Below are positions 48,140-55,778 of a DNA stretch of 64,000 nt, one piece after another. A model generated the notes under the pieces. The model was given only the letters and a program-made list of their open reading frames with translations, did not search any database and had not been told where the DNA came from. Position 1 is the stretch's first letter. Each line of letters opens with the position of its first letter. Origin of the DNA: UBA11740 sp049273695 (lineage in GTDB: Bacteria; Acidobacteriota; Blastocatellia; Pyrinomonadales; Pyrinomonadaceae); the NCBI GenBank assembly GCA_049273695.1, contig JBASRE010000013.1, forward strand, positions 62,001 through 126,000, in the 5' to 3' direction. The position numbers were made by a program, and so were the translations under genes.

Positions 48140-49297
48140 GTGAATCTAAAGACGAACAAGAAGTCATATTGGATTGCGTGCGTTCTGATCATGATCGGCG
48201 CAAGCATCCCGCCCGCGGCCGGCCAGAACAGCCGCAGCAAATCGCCACGGTCGCACCTCACGACTGAATGGCAAGTGTCTCATTCGTTCAAGTTCGACTT
48301 GCTCTGCTTTCTCAACGTGTTAACGGGCGATCCGTTTTACCTGAGTCACTATCAGAAGGAATACGATCATTTTGCTCCGCAACTAACTCCGAAGACGAAG
48401 GCCGCGCTCGCTAATCTCAAACGCAAACTCAAGGATGAAAACGGAAACATCGTGTCAGCGTTTCTCAGTCTCCATTTCTCGGCGACCGACGACGAGACAA
48501 TAGCGGACATGCTGCGGACGCTCGCTCGGCCCGAGCCAATGAAAAGCAATCTTAAAAAGACTATTTACTTTGACGAAGGAGGTTGGCGACTGTTCGCATC
48601 CGTGCGCGGAGACTTAAAAATCATTCTCTCGTTCCTCGACGAGATCGGTTTCAGTGATTATTGGAAAGCGAACGTTTATCCCCTGGTGAACAAAAGAATT
48701 CTGACCCTGGAAAAAGATCTGACCAGATTCAATGTGATCAGCGAAGTAGAAAGACACGTGGGACTCCCCTTTTCATCCAACAGGATTACTGTGTACCTGC
48801 TTTATTTTTCGCGGCCCCACGGCATGAGGATCACGGGGACGCGATTTATTGTTGACGCTTCGTACCCACTCTCGGTCGTCGTGCAAAATGCCGTACACGA
48901 GATGCTGCACCCACCGTACGACCTAAAAGGTGACCGCCATTTAAGAGAAGCCCTGAACACTCTAAAGTCAGACAGCTTTTTGATGGACAAGATTTTGAAT
49001 CACAACCGTTCTTTCGGATACAACTCGTTCGAAGGCTTTATCGAAGAAGATTGTGTGCGCGCGCTGGAACAGATCATCACCGAAAAGATGAATATCGGTC
49101 GCGAGCCGCGGCAGCGATGGAAGGACGAGGACGACGGCATGCATGTCCTCGCGGTGGTCCTCTACAGTTTGATGAAACGATTGCAGTACGATCCGAACCA
49201 CCAACCGTTCGCCGAGTTCGTGACGAGAATCATTGCTTCCGGCGATCTAAAGCCGGGAAAGATTCAACCAATCTACAATTCGTTTTACGAGCAATAA
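48140..49297 (+). CDS. Secreted protein with HExxH motif, possible metallopeptidase
   Basis: 385 residues from GTG 48140, with a hydrophobic segment at ~10-28 (YWIACVLIMIGASIPPAAG). The motif HEMLHPPYDL (~residues 253-262) fits HExxH, and the later Glu-rich helix FEGFIEEDCVRALEQIITEK (~300-320) could supply a third ligand as in gluzincins. I do not recognise a named family. The remaining N-terminal half is helical (FDLLCFLNVLTGDPFYLSHY). Activity is inference from the motif; a pseudoenzyme is possible. It stands between a palindrome pair and the opposing coiled-coil gene. Confidence 0.62.
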   Translation: MNLKTNKKSYWIACVLIMIGASIPPAAGQNSRSKSPRSHLTTEWQVSHSFKFDLLCFLNVLTGDPFYLSHYQKEYDHFAPQLTPKTKAALANLKRKLKDENGNIVSAFLSLHFSATDDETIADMLRTLARPEPMKSNLKKTIYFDEGGWRLFASVRGDLKIILSFLDEIGFSDYWKANVYPLVNKRILTLEKDLTRFNVISEVERHVGLPFSSNRITVYLLYFSRPHGMRITGTRFIVDASYPLSVVVQNAVHEMLHPPYDLKGDRHLREALNTLKSDSFLMDKILNHNRSFGYNSFEGFIEEDCVRALEQIITEKMNIGREPRQRWKDEDDGMHVLAVVLYSLMKRLQYDPNHQPFAEFVTRIIASGDLKPGKIQPIYNSFYEQ

Positions 49298-49308
49298 TTC
49301 TTCCGCGC

Positions 49309-49821
49309 TTAAGCGGATCTCCTGCGGACGATCACAATGACTGCCGCGCCGCCAACCAACAAAACAGCGAGTCCAACCGGTAAAGCAATCCACAATTGCG
49401 ACGGCTCAGCGCTCGCTGAGACAAACATTTGCGTTGACGGACGGGACGATGGCTGCGCACTACGGTGATAAGCTTCAGTTTCCGCAGTCGCAATCGCAGC
49501 TTCCAGAGTCATACGACGCTCTTCATACCGCTGCAATTGTTTCGCGACGCTGTCTCTTTCGATCGTCAATGTCTTGCGCCGATGCTCGCGTAACTCCTCA
49601 GGTCGCGTCGAGCCAACGCCTGCCAGCGACCGCTCAATATTCTCCGGCTTAATCGCCTCGTTAAGCTGTTCCAGCCGCGCGCGCAATTCGGTTTCCTTCA
49701 TCTGGATCTCGGCAAGCTCCTGCCTCAGCCGGTCAAGTCTTGCGGTCGCATCCTGAGCCGCGAGCTGCGATGTGAAGAGCAACGCCGTACATAGGACGGC
49801 CAACTTTATTCCGCTTCTCAT
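49309..49821 (-). CDS. Exported coiled-coil protein with C-terminal membrane anchor
   Basis: 170 residues; ATG 49821 is preferred over 49827 because GAGGAG sits six bases before it. Signal peptide MRSGIKLAVLCTALLFTSQL. A long heptad region (~28-115: RLDRLRQELAEIQMKETELR, IERDSVAKQLQRYEERRMTL) is followed by a Ser/Pro linker and a final membrane segment (WIALPVGLAVLLVGGAAVIV) with a basic tail. The topology (signal, periplasmic coil, C-terminal anchor) is plain; function is not known. Confidence 0.7.
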   Translation of the reverse strand: MRSGIKLAVLCTALLFTSQLAAQDATARLDRLRQELAEIQMKETELRARLEQLNEAIKPENIERSLAGVGSTRPEELREHRRKTLTIERDSVAKQLQRYEERRMTLEAAIATAETEAYHRSAQPSSRPSTQMFVSASAEPSQLWIALPVGLAVLLVGGAAVIVIVRRRSA

Positions 49822-49998
49822 AAACATCTCCTCAATTCAGATAGCGTCAAATCATCGCGTTTTGTAGCATGGCTCCCGTAAAGTTGTTTTCCGCCACAAA
49901 GCCTCCGCCGCATTCGGGGACACCGTTCTGCAATTGTGAATGAGACTCTTGTGCATTTTGCGCCCTTTTGTGGCTAACTGTCGTCTTATTTTGTTGCA

Positions 49999-51777
49999 AT
50001 GAACACGCAGTACGAACTCGTCACCACCCCAGAACAGCTCCGGCGCGCCGTCGATCAACTCGCAAGTCGACAAGTTGTTGGTCTCGATACGGAAACGACG
50101 GATCTCGATCCGTATGTGTCGCGTTTGCGTTTGATTCAACTCGCGACTAACGAAAACGTTTTCATCATCGATCTCGATAAGTTTTCCGGTTTTGACCTGA
50201 AGCAGAGTGAAGACGTCGCGCCACTCCGCAGATTGATCGCCGCGTCACGCCCGATCAAGATCGCCCACAACGCAAAGTTCGACGCGAAGTTCATCAAGCA
50301 CAACTTTGGCGTTGATATCGGTGGACTGTTCGACACTTTGCTCGCCAGCCAGCTCGTTTCCGCCGGCGACATCGAAGAGCGGCATGGCCTGGAAGCCATC
50401 GCCGGTCGCTATCTGAACGAAGCCGTCGATAAATCAGAACGGTTAAGTAACTGGGAGTTCGAACTCTCTGAATCGCAGTTGCAGTACGCCGCGCGCGACG
50501 CCGCGGTGCTGATTCCGCTCCGCGAAAAGCTGGTGGAAAAGATCAAGTCGAACGACTTAATTGATTGCGCGAAGCTTGAATTTGACTGCGTAATGCCAGT
50601 CGTTGATATCGAGCTGACCGGCTTCTACATGAACAAAAATCGCTGGCTCGAGCAACTCGCGATTGTTGAGGAGCGGCGCGCAGAACTCGCGAACGAATTG
50701 CAGGAAATGCTGGGCGAAGGCGCCGCGCAGGCTTCTCTGTTCGGTCCGCCGCGCGCGAACATCAATCTCGATTCGCAACAACAGGTGACTGAGGCGCTGA
50801 ATCGACTTGGCATTCCGCTTCCCGATTCGACGCGCAATTGGAAGTTGCAGCCGCTGGCGTTGCAATACCCGGTCGTGGCGAAGCTGCTCGAGTACCGCAC
50901 GATGCAGAAGGCCTTGACCAGCTACGGCCAGAACATGATTGAGTTTATCAATCCGAAGACTGGCCGCCTGCACGCAGACTTTCGTCAGATCGGCGCGCCG
51001 ACGGGCCGCTTTGCCTGCACGAATCCGAACATTCAACAGGTGCCGCACGCGCCTGAGTATCGTCGCTGCTTCATGGGTTACCCCGAAGGGCGGCAACTGA
51101 TCATCGCTGACTACTCGCAGATTGAGCTGCGCATCCTGGCCGAGTTTTCCGGCGACCAGGCGTTCACGAATGCATTCAAGTCCGGCGCCGATCTGCATCG
51201 CGTCACGGCCGCGCAAGTGTTCGGCGTCGTTGAGGATCAAGTCACGAAGGAGCAACGCGACTTCGCGAAGCGTCTAAACTTTGGCGTCGTCTACGGCATC
51301 GGCGCGCAAAGGTTTTCGTTGATGACCGGGGTCGGTGTACCGGAAGCTGAAAACGTTTTGCGCCGCTACTTCTCGACCTACCGTGGCCTCGATACGTATT
51401 TGCGAGAATCGGCGAATCGCGCGGTGGATGAAAAGCAGGCGCGCACCGGATCAGGCCGTCTGGTTCGCTTCAACTATGACCCATCAGATCGTCAGCAGAT
51501 TTCCATGACGCAACGGAACGGAAAGAACGCGCCCATTCAAGGGACCAGCGCAGACATTCTCAAACGCGCGCTCCGTCTTCTGAATGACGGACTGCGCGAC
51601 ACGTCAGCCCAAATCGTGAACATCATCCACGACGAAATTGTCGTCGAAGTTAACGAAGGCGAGGCCGAATCCGTGGCCGCGAAAGTCGAGCGCGCCATGA
51701 TATCTGCCGGCGAAGAATACGTGCACAACGTGCCGGTGACCGTTGAATCTCACATTGCCTCCGAGTGGACGAAATGA
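49999..51777 (+). CDS. Family A DNA polymerase with 3'-5' exonuclease, lacking 5'-nuclease domain
   Basis: 592 residues against ~930 for full PolA. The exonuclease domain starts at once: GLDTETTDLD (D30, E32), later YAARDAAVLIPL (exo III). The polymerase palm holds motif A ADYSQIELR (~370-378), motif B RDFAKRLNFGVVYGIG (~418-433) and motif C IIHDEIVVEV (~539-548). All catalytic acids are present, so it should be active with proofreading. There is no N-terminal flap nuclease. Whether another PolA exists in the genome cannot be seen. This could be a repair polymerase. Confidence 0.92.
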   Translation: MNTQYELVTTPEQLRRAVDQLASRQVVGLDTETTDLDPYVSRLRLIQLATNENVFIIDLDKFSGFDLKQSEDVAPLRRLIAASRPIKIAHNAKFDAKFIKHNFGVDIGGLFDTLLASQLVSAGDIEERHGLEAIAGRYLNEAVDKSERLSNWEFELSESQLQYAARDAAVLIPLREKLVEKIKSNDLIDCAKLEFDCVMPVVDIELTGFYMNKNRWLEQLAIVEERRAELANELQEMLGEGAAQASLFGPPRANINLDSQQQVTEALNRLGIPLPDSTRNWKLQPLALQYPVVAKLLEYRTMQKALTSYGQNMIEFINPKTGRLHADFRQIGAPTGRFACTNPNIQQVPHAPEYRRCFMGYPEGRQLIIADYSQIELRILAEFSGDQAFTNAFKSGADLHRVTAAQVFGVVEDQVTKEQRDFAKRLNFGVVYGIGAQRFSLMTGVGVPEAENVLRRYFSTYRGLDTYLRESANRAVDEKQARTGSGRLVRFNYDPSDRQQISMTQRNGKNAPIQGTSADILKRALRLLNDGLRDTSAQIVNIIHDEIVVEVNEGEAESVAAKVERAMISAGEEYVHNVPVTVESHIASEWTK

Positions 51778-51778
51778 C

Positions 51779-51845
51779 GAAGGTACGCACGCCTCTGGCG
51801 TGCTATTGATCATGCCGCTGAGAGCACGCGGGAGGCGTGCGTACC
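51779..51845. repeat. Palindrome pair, GGTACGCACGCC family
   Basis: AGGTACGCACGCCTCTGGCG and GCACGCGGGAGGCGTGCGTA pair across a spacer of ~20 bp directly after the polymerase stop. Confidence 0.75.
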
Positions 51846-51849
51846 GACT

Positions 51850-52404
51850 ATGCTGATCGACTCATTCGCACCGAAACCTGACGCGGTCGAAATTCACAGC
51901 ATAGTCATTAACGCGTCGCGCGCAACCGTCTATCGCGTACTCAGGACTGCGGATCTCGGCCAATCGGTAATCATCAAGTCGCTGCTCGCGTTGCGCTCCA
52001 TTCCGGGATACATCGCCCGTCCTTGCGCGATACCGCAAAATCGCCAGATCACAATGCAAACTCTGATGGACTCAGGCTTCGGTCTGCTGGCTGAGAAGCC
52101 GGGCGAGGAAATTGTACTGGGGATAACGGGAAGGTTTTGGCGGCCGGCCGGGAATGTCTCGCCATTCAATCGGCCGGATTTTGATCGACCGGTGTGTGCA
52201 GGATTTGCCCGCGGCGTTTGGAATTTCAGCCTCAGCGAACCAATCCCGGGACAGACTATTCTCACGACCGAGACCCGAGTTACATGTGGCGACCCGGCCA
52301 GCCGGCGAAAGTTTCTTGCGTATTGGCTTGTCGTGCGGCCTTTCAGCGGTCTGATTCGTCTAATAATGCTCAAGAGCGTGAGAAGAACGGTGGAGGATGT
52401 TTAG
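51850..52404 (+). CDS. SRPBCC-like (START fold) protein
   Basis: 184 residues, no signal peptide. Opens with a beta strand and helix typical of the SRPBCC/polyketide-cyclase-like fold (EIHSIVINASRATVYRVLRT), then KPGEEIVLGITGRFWRPAGN and a final pair of strands (WNFSLSEPIPGQTILTTETR) and helix (YWLVVRPFSGLIRLIMLKSV). Such proteins bind hydrophobic ligands or act as cyclases. The ligand is unknown. The ATG at 51850 begins just past the palindrome pair. Confidence 0.65.
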   Translation: MLIDSFAPKPDAVEIHSIVINASRATVYRVLRTADLGQSVIIKSLLALRSIPGYIARPCAIPQNRQITMQTLMDSGFGLLAEKPGEEIVLGITGRFWRPAGNVSPFNRPDFDRPVCAGFARGVWNFSLSEPIPGQTILTTETRVTCGDPASRRKFLAYWLVVRPFSGLIRLIMLKSVRRTVEDV

Positions 52405-52497
52405 AGTCGGGCTACTGCCCGACTGGCGGGCGGTAGCCCGCCTCTAAACGACGCTTCGCCCCTCACCCCAGCCCTCTCCCACAGGGAGAGGGAGAAA
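52404..52497. repeat. Palindrome pair (GGGCTACTGCCCG) and a CCTCTCCC hairpin
   Basis: AGTCGGGCTACTGCCCGACT and GGCGGGCGGTAGCCCGCCTC match the family at 44029-44097. A further hairpin CCCTCTCCC-ACA-GGGAGAGGG (52472-52492) follows; such CCCTCTCCC repeats occur widely in bacterial intergenic DNA. Confidence 0.7.
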
Positions 52498-52555
52498 ACC
52501 TGTCATATAATCCGGTCGCCGCGGGCGACTAATTCACTGAACACGGCGCTATACC

Positions 52556-53131
52556 GTGAAAACACAGCAGATCGACATTGTTGAGCTCCAGGATGAGCTC
52601 GAAAACCTGCATAGCGCCAGTTTCGGCTGGGCTTTGAGTTGCTGCCGTCGCGACTACGCCGAAGCCGAAGAAGTCCTCCAGACGGTCTATTTGAAAATTC
52701 TGGAAGGTAAAGCGAAATTCCGCGGCGAGTCGAGCTTGAAGACATGGCTCTTCGCGGTGATTCGCAAGACGGCGATCGGCGAGTACCGGAAAAAGCTTTT
52801 GCGTAATCTGGTGTTCATCGGCGGCCTGGACAAGCGCGACGATGCGACGCCGTTGGTCGATGCGCCCGGCGCGGCTTTTGAAAAATCCGAAATTCAGAAA
52901 CAGTTTCGGGCCGCGCTCGCCAAATTGCCGCCGCGACAACGTGAAGTGCTGCACCTGGCATTCTACGAAGACATGAGTTTGAGTGAAGCCGCGGTCATCA
53001 TGGGAATTTCGATTGGCAGTGCGCGGCAACATTATGAGCGCGGCAAAAAACACTTGCGCGAATGGTTGAGCGGAACGGAAACGGAAAATGGAATTGTCTG
53101 GCGAAGAAAAGAAACTCCAAGCGCTGTTTAG
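52556..53131 (+). CDS. ECF-type sigma factor
   Basis: 191 residues from GTG 52556. Region 2 (ASFGWALSCCRRDYAEAEEV, FRGESSLKTWLFAVIRKTA) and region 4 (LPPRQREVLHLAFYEDMSLS, EAAVIMGISIGSARQHYERG) are complete, with no extra sensor domain. The stop overlaps the next gene by 44 bases, so the two are coupled. That partner and the Spy-like protein after it suggest control of envelope stress (inference from the operon). Confidence 0.9.
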   Translation: MKTQQIDIVELQDELENLHSASFGWALSCCRRDYAEAEEVLQTVYLKILEGKAKFRGESSLKTWLFAVIRKTAIGEYRKKLLRNLVFIGGLDKRDDATPLVDAPGAAFEKSEIQKQFRAALAKLPPRQREVLHLAFYEDMSLSEAAVIMGISIGSARQHYERGKKHLREWLSGTETENGIVWRRKETPSAV

Positions 53132-53645
53132 CGAGCTGAAGGCAGCGGACGAAGAAACCGCTCCGCAATTCGCGCGTGTGTGGAATCGCGCGACGCCGCG
53201 AGCCCGGCGCGCTTTCGTTTTCAATCCGGCGTTTGTCGCCGCGGCCGCGCTGCTGGTTTGCGCCGTCATTTCGCTCGCAGTTTGGTCGCGATACCGGCCG
53301 CAGACACAACCGGCAGTCGTCCGTGTCGAGACTCCGGCTGCGCCTAACACTACACCCACGATTGTGTCGCCAACTGTCAACCAGTCTGCCGCCCCTGGGA
53401 CGACGCCCTCGAAAGAAAACACGACTGCGCGTCGCAACCGAACGACCGTGCGCCGAAACTCAATTCAGCTCGCCGCGGCCCGATCGAACCGCAAGCTAAC
53501 GCGTGAAGCGAAAGCAATCACCGATTGGGAATCGCCCACTTCGGCGCTGCTCACTTCGCCAAGCGACTCACTGTTTAGTTCGCTGCCGCAATTAAATGAA
53601 AACGCGACCGGGCTGCAATCGTTCTTGCCCAGCCGCCCGAACTAG
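53088..53645 (+). CDS. Single-pass membrane protein, probable anti-sigma partner
   Basis: 185 residues. A short cytoplasmic N-terminus (LSGEEKKLQALFSELKAADE, ~50 residues), one membrane segment (FVAAAALLVCAVISLAVWSR, ~46-65) and a Thr/Pro-rich periplasmic tail match the shape of anti-sigma factors, though no zinc motif (HxxxCxxC) is present. Its start lies within the sigma gene (44-base overlap). It probably holds the sigma factor at the membrane; this rests on position and topology only. Confidence 0.7.
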   Translation: MELSGEEKKLQALFSELKAADEETAPQFARVWNRATPRARRAFVFNPAFVAAAALLVCAVISLAVWSRYRPQTQPAVVRVETPAAPNTTPTIVSPTVNQSAAPGTTPSKENTTARRNRTTVRRNSIQLAAARSNRKLTREAKAITDWESPTSALLTSPSDSLFSSLPQLNENATGLQSFLPSRPN

Positions 53646-53665
53646 TTTTCTGAAGGAGAGACTTG

Positions 53666-54250
53666 ATGAAGAAAGTATTAGGACTTCTGGCATTGGCCGC
53701 GGCTTTCGCTTTCAGCGTGGTCCCGGCCATCGCGCAGGAAACGCAGCCGCCGGATCAACCGCAACCGCGCACACCGAAGCCGCCGCATGATCCGTTCGGC
53801 CCAATGTTTCCGCCGGAGATGGTCATGCAGAACCAGCGCGAGTTGGGTCTGACCGATCAGCAGAAGACATACATGCGCACTGAGATCGGTAAAACATCGG
53901 CACGCTTCAACGATTTGCAGTGGCAGTTGCACGACGCGATGGAAGTGCTGCACGAGACCATGAAAGCGAACCAGGTCAATGAGCAACAGGCGCTGGCGCA
54001 GCTCGATCGGGTGCTCGAGACTGAACGCGAAATCAAACGCCTGCACATGGAACTGGCGATCAAGATCAAAAACAATCTAACGCCGGAGCAGCAGCAGAAA
54101 CTACACGGCCTGAGACGCCCTCGCGAACCAGGTAGACCGGGAATGGGTCCGGGGCACGGACCCGGTGACGGCCCAGGCGTCCGCCGGCCGGGTGGACCGG
54201 GGATGGGTCCGGGAGCCGGACCGCCGCGACCCCCACGACCAGACTTCTAA
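53666..54250 (+). CDS. Periplasmic LTXXQ (Spy-like) protein with Gly/Pro-rich tail
   Basis: 194 residues from ATG 53666 with GAAGGAGAGAC upstream (the preceding TTG is also in frame). Signal peptide MKKVLGLLALAAAFAFSVVP. A Pro-rich stretch leads to a helical domain with LTxxQ motifs (LGLTDQQKTYMRTE, NLTPEQQQKLHGL). The tail (GMGPGHGPGDGPG, GPGAGPPRPPRPDF) is low-complexity. Third gene of the sigma operon. By analogy with CpxP and zinc-resistance-associated proteins it may sense or buffer envelope stress. Confidence 0.8.
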   Translation: MKKVLGLLALAAAFAFSVVPAIAQETQPPDQPQPRTPKPPHDPFGPMFPPEMVMQNQRELGLTDQQKTYMRTEIGKTSARFNDLQWQLHDAMEVLHETMKANQVNEQQALAQLDRVLETEREIKRLHMELAIKIKNNLTPEQQQKLHGLRRPREPGRPGMGPGHGPGDGPGVRRPGGPGMGPGAGPPRPPRPDF

Positions 54251-54270
54251 GACAATCTCACCTTCAAACC

Positions 54271-54314
54271 AACCCGCGAGATCCGACGACGTGTTCAGGT
54301 CTCGCGGGTTTTTT
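54271..54314 (+). terminator. Rho-independent terminator
   Basis: Perfect 11-bp stem AACCCGCGAGA / TCTCGCGGGTT with an 18-nt loop and a T run. Ends the sigma operon. Confidence 0.85.
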
Positions 54315-54382
54315 CTTTGTCAGCGACAATGTGTTTGCGAAACATTCCGCCGCCGTCAGCGTTCTTAGAGTTCGCTAGTCGA

Positions 54383-54443
54383 ACGTGTATCGCAAGTTGG
54401 CAACTTGCGCCGGCTCCGCGCAAATTAGCAATTTGCGATACAC
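54383..54443. repeat. Paired palindromes, GCGCAAGTT family
   Basis: CGTGTATCGCAAGTTGGCAA and AATTAGCAATTTGCGATACA enclose the pair of motifs seen at 3774-3816, in the same order, with arms that also pair end to end. Confidence 0.7.
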
Positions 54444-54472
54444 GCGCAACGAACTGATATACTCCGACCGCA

Positions 54473-55708
54473 ATGGCTGAATTTGTCTGTCGTTTGGGAA
54501 CTCCCGCGGGCGAGATTGTCACCCGCACGATCGAAGCGTCCGCCGTGCATGAAGCGCGCGCGCGGCTCGAGCGCGAAGGCTTCAAAGTTTTCAACATCAC
54601 GCCTCCGAAAGTCGAAGGCGTCACCTCGTTTACGAAAGCCAGTGGCGGCAGCGGCCGCACGAAGGTAAAGGCCAACGACTTTCTGCTTTTCAATCAGCAA
54701 CTCGCGGCGCTTTTGCGCGCGGGCATTCCGATTCTTCAGGCGATTTCCATGTTGCGACGCCGCGCTACTTCGGTGCGGCTGCGCGCCGTTCTTGAAGCTG
54801 TCGAAGACGCAATTCGCGGCGGCGCGGCGCTGTCGCAGGCCTTCGCGTCGCAAGGCGCCATCTTCCCGCGCATCTACACCGCGTCGATCCTCGCCGGCGA
54901 ACGATCGGGCGCGTTGGACGAAGTCTTGTCGCGGTACGTCACCTATATGCGACGATCGGTCGCACTGCGACGAAAGATTCGCGGCGCGCTGGCGTATCCG
55001 TTATTTCTGTTGCTCGCGTCGCTCGGCATGGTTGTGTTTCTGACGATTTACGTGGTGCCGCGCATGTCGGAACTGTTTGCCGGCTTTGGCGGTAACTTGC
55101 CGCTCGTGACACAGATCGTGCTGACACTCTCAGGGTGGCTGACGGGAAATGTTTTCTGGCTTGCGCCGCTTCTGATCGTCAGCGCAATCGGTTTCGGCAT
55201 CTGGTCGCGTACGCTCGGCGGAAGACTGACCATCGATCGGCTGAAGTTGAAAATTCCCATCGCGGGGAAGTTGCTGGTGCAATTGTCCGTGGCGCAGGCA
55301 GCGCGATCGCTCGCGACCCTTCTGGCGGGTGGTATCACGCTGGTTGAATCGTGGGAGATTGCCGCTGAATCGATCACAAATCTCGAATTGCGCCGGCGCA
55401 GCTCGGCGATTCTGCCGATGATTCGCGAAGGCCAGTCGTTCACGGAAAGCCTGGAATCAGCCGGATGGATGCCCGCTCTGGCGATCGACATGATCGGAAT
55501 CGGCGAGCGCTCAGGCAGCTTGCGCGAGATGCTCGATGAGGTCGCTACCTTCTACGATGCCGAAGCCGAAGTGAAATTAGAACAGTTGACGACCACTCTT
55601 GAGCCTGCGATCCTTGTCGTGATGGGCGGCATCGTAGTGGTAATTCTGTTGGCGATTTATCTCCCGATCATCGAATCAATCTCCGGCGGCCCGATGATAA
55701 AGCGGTAA
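54473..55708 (+). CDS. Type II secretion / type IV pilus inner-membrane protein (GspF/PilC family)
   Basis: 411 residues. Two GspF (T2SSF) domains are seen, at ~70-190 (DFLLFNQQLAALLRAGIPIL, ASILAGERSGALDEVLSRYV) and ~275-400 (QAARSLATLLAGGITLVESW, IGIGERSGSLREMLDEVATF). Each is followed by hydrophobic segments (PLFLLLASLGMVVFLTIYVV; AILVVMGGIVVVILLAIYLP). It is the platform protein around which the ATPase acts. The ATPase gene follows 70 bp downstream, an inverted order relative to many gsp operons. No pilins or secretin are in the window. Confidence 0.92.
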   Translation: MAEFVCRLGTPAGEIVTRTIEASAVHEARARLEREGFKVFNITPPKVEGVTSFTKASGGSGRTKVKANDFLLFNQQLAALLRAGIPILQAISMLRRRATSVRLRAVLEAVEDAIRGGAALSQAFASQGAIFPRIYTASILAGERSGALDEVLSRYVTYMRRSVALRRKIRGALAYPLFLLLASLGMVVFLTIYVVPRMSELFAGFGGNLPLVTQIVLTLSGWLTGNVFWLAPLLIVSAIGFGIWSRTLGGRLTIDRLKLKIPIAGKLLVQLSVAQAARSLATLLAGGITLVESWEIAAESITNLELRRRSSAILPMIREGQSFTESLESAGWMPALAIDMIGIGERSGSLREMLDEVATFYDAEAEVKLEQLTTTLEPAILVVMGGIVVVILLAIYLPIIESISGGPMIKR

Positions 55709-55709
55709 G

Positions 55710-55775
55710 TAGCGCAAGTTGTTAACTGGCGCATCCAATTAGAAGAAGCACGCAAGTTAACAACTTGCGGTACAG
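55710..55775. repeat. Paired GCGCAAGTT palindromes between gspF and gspE
   Basis: TAGCGCAAGTTGTTAACTGGCG and CGCAAGTTAACAACTTGCGG separated by ~20 bp. It fills the whole gap. Confidence 0.7.
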
Positions 55776-55778
55776 AAG

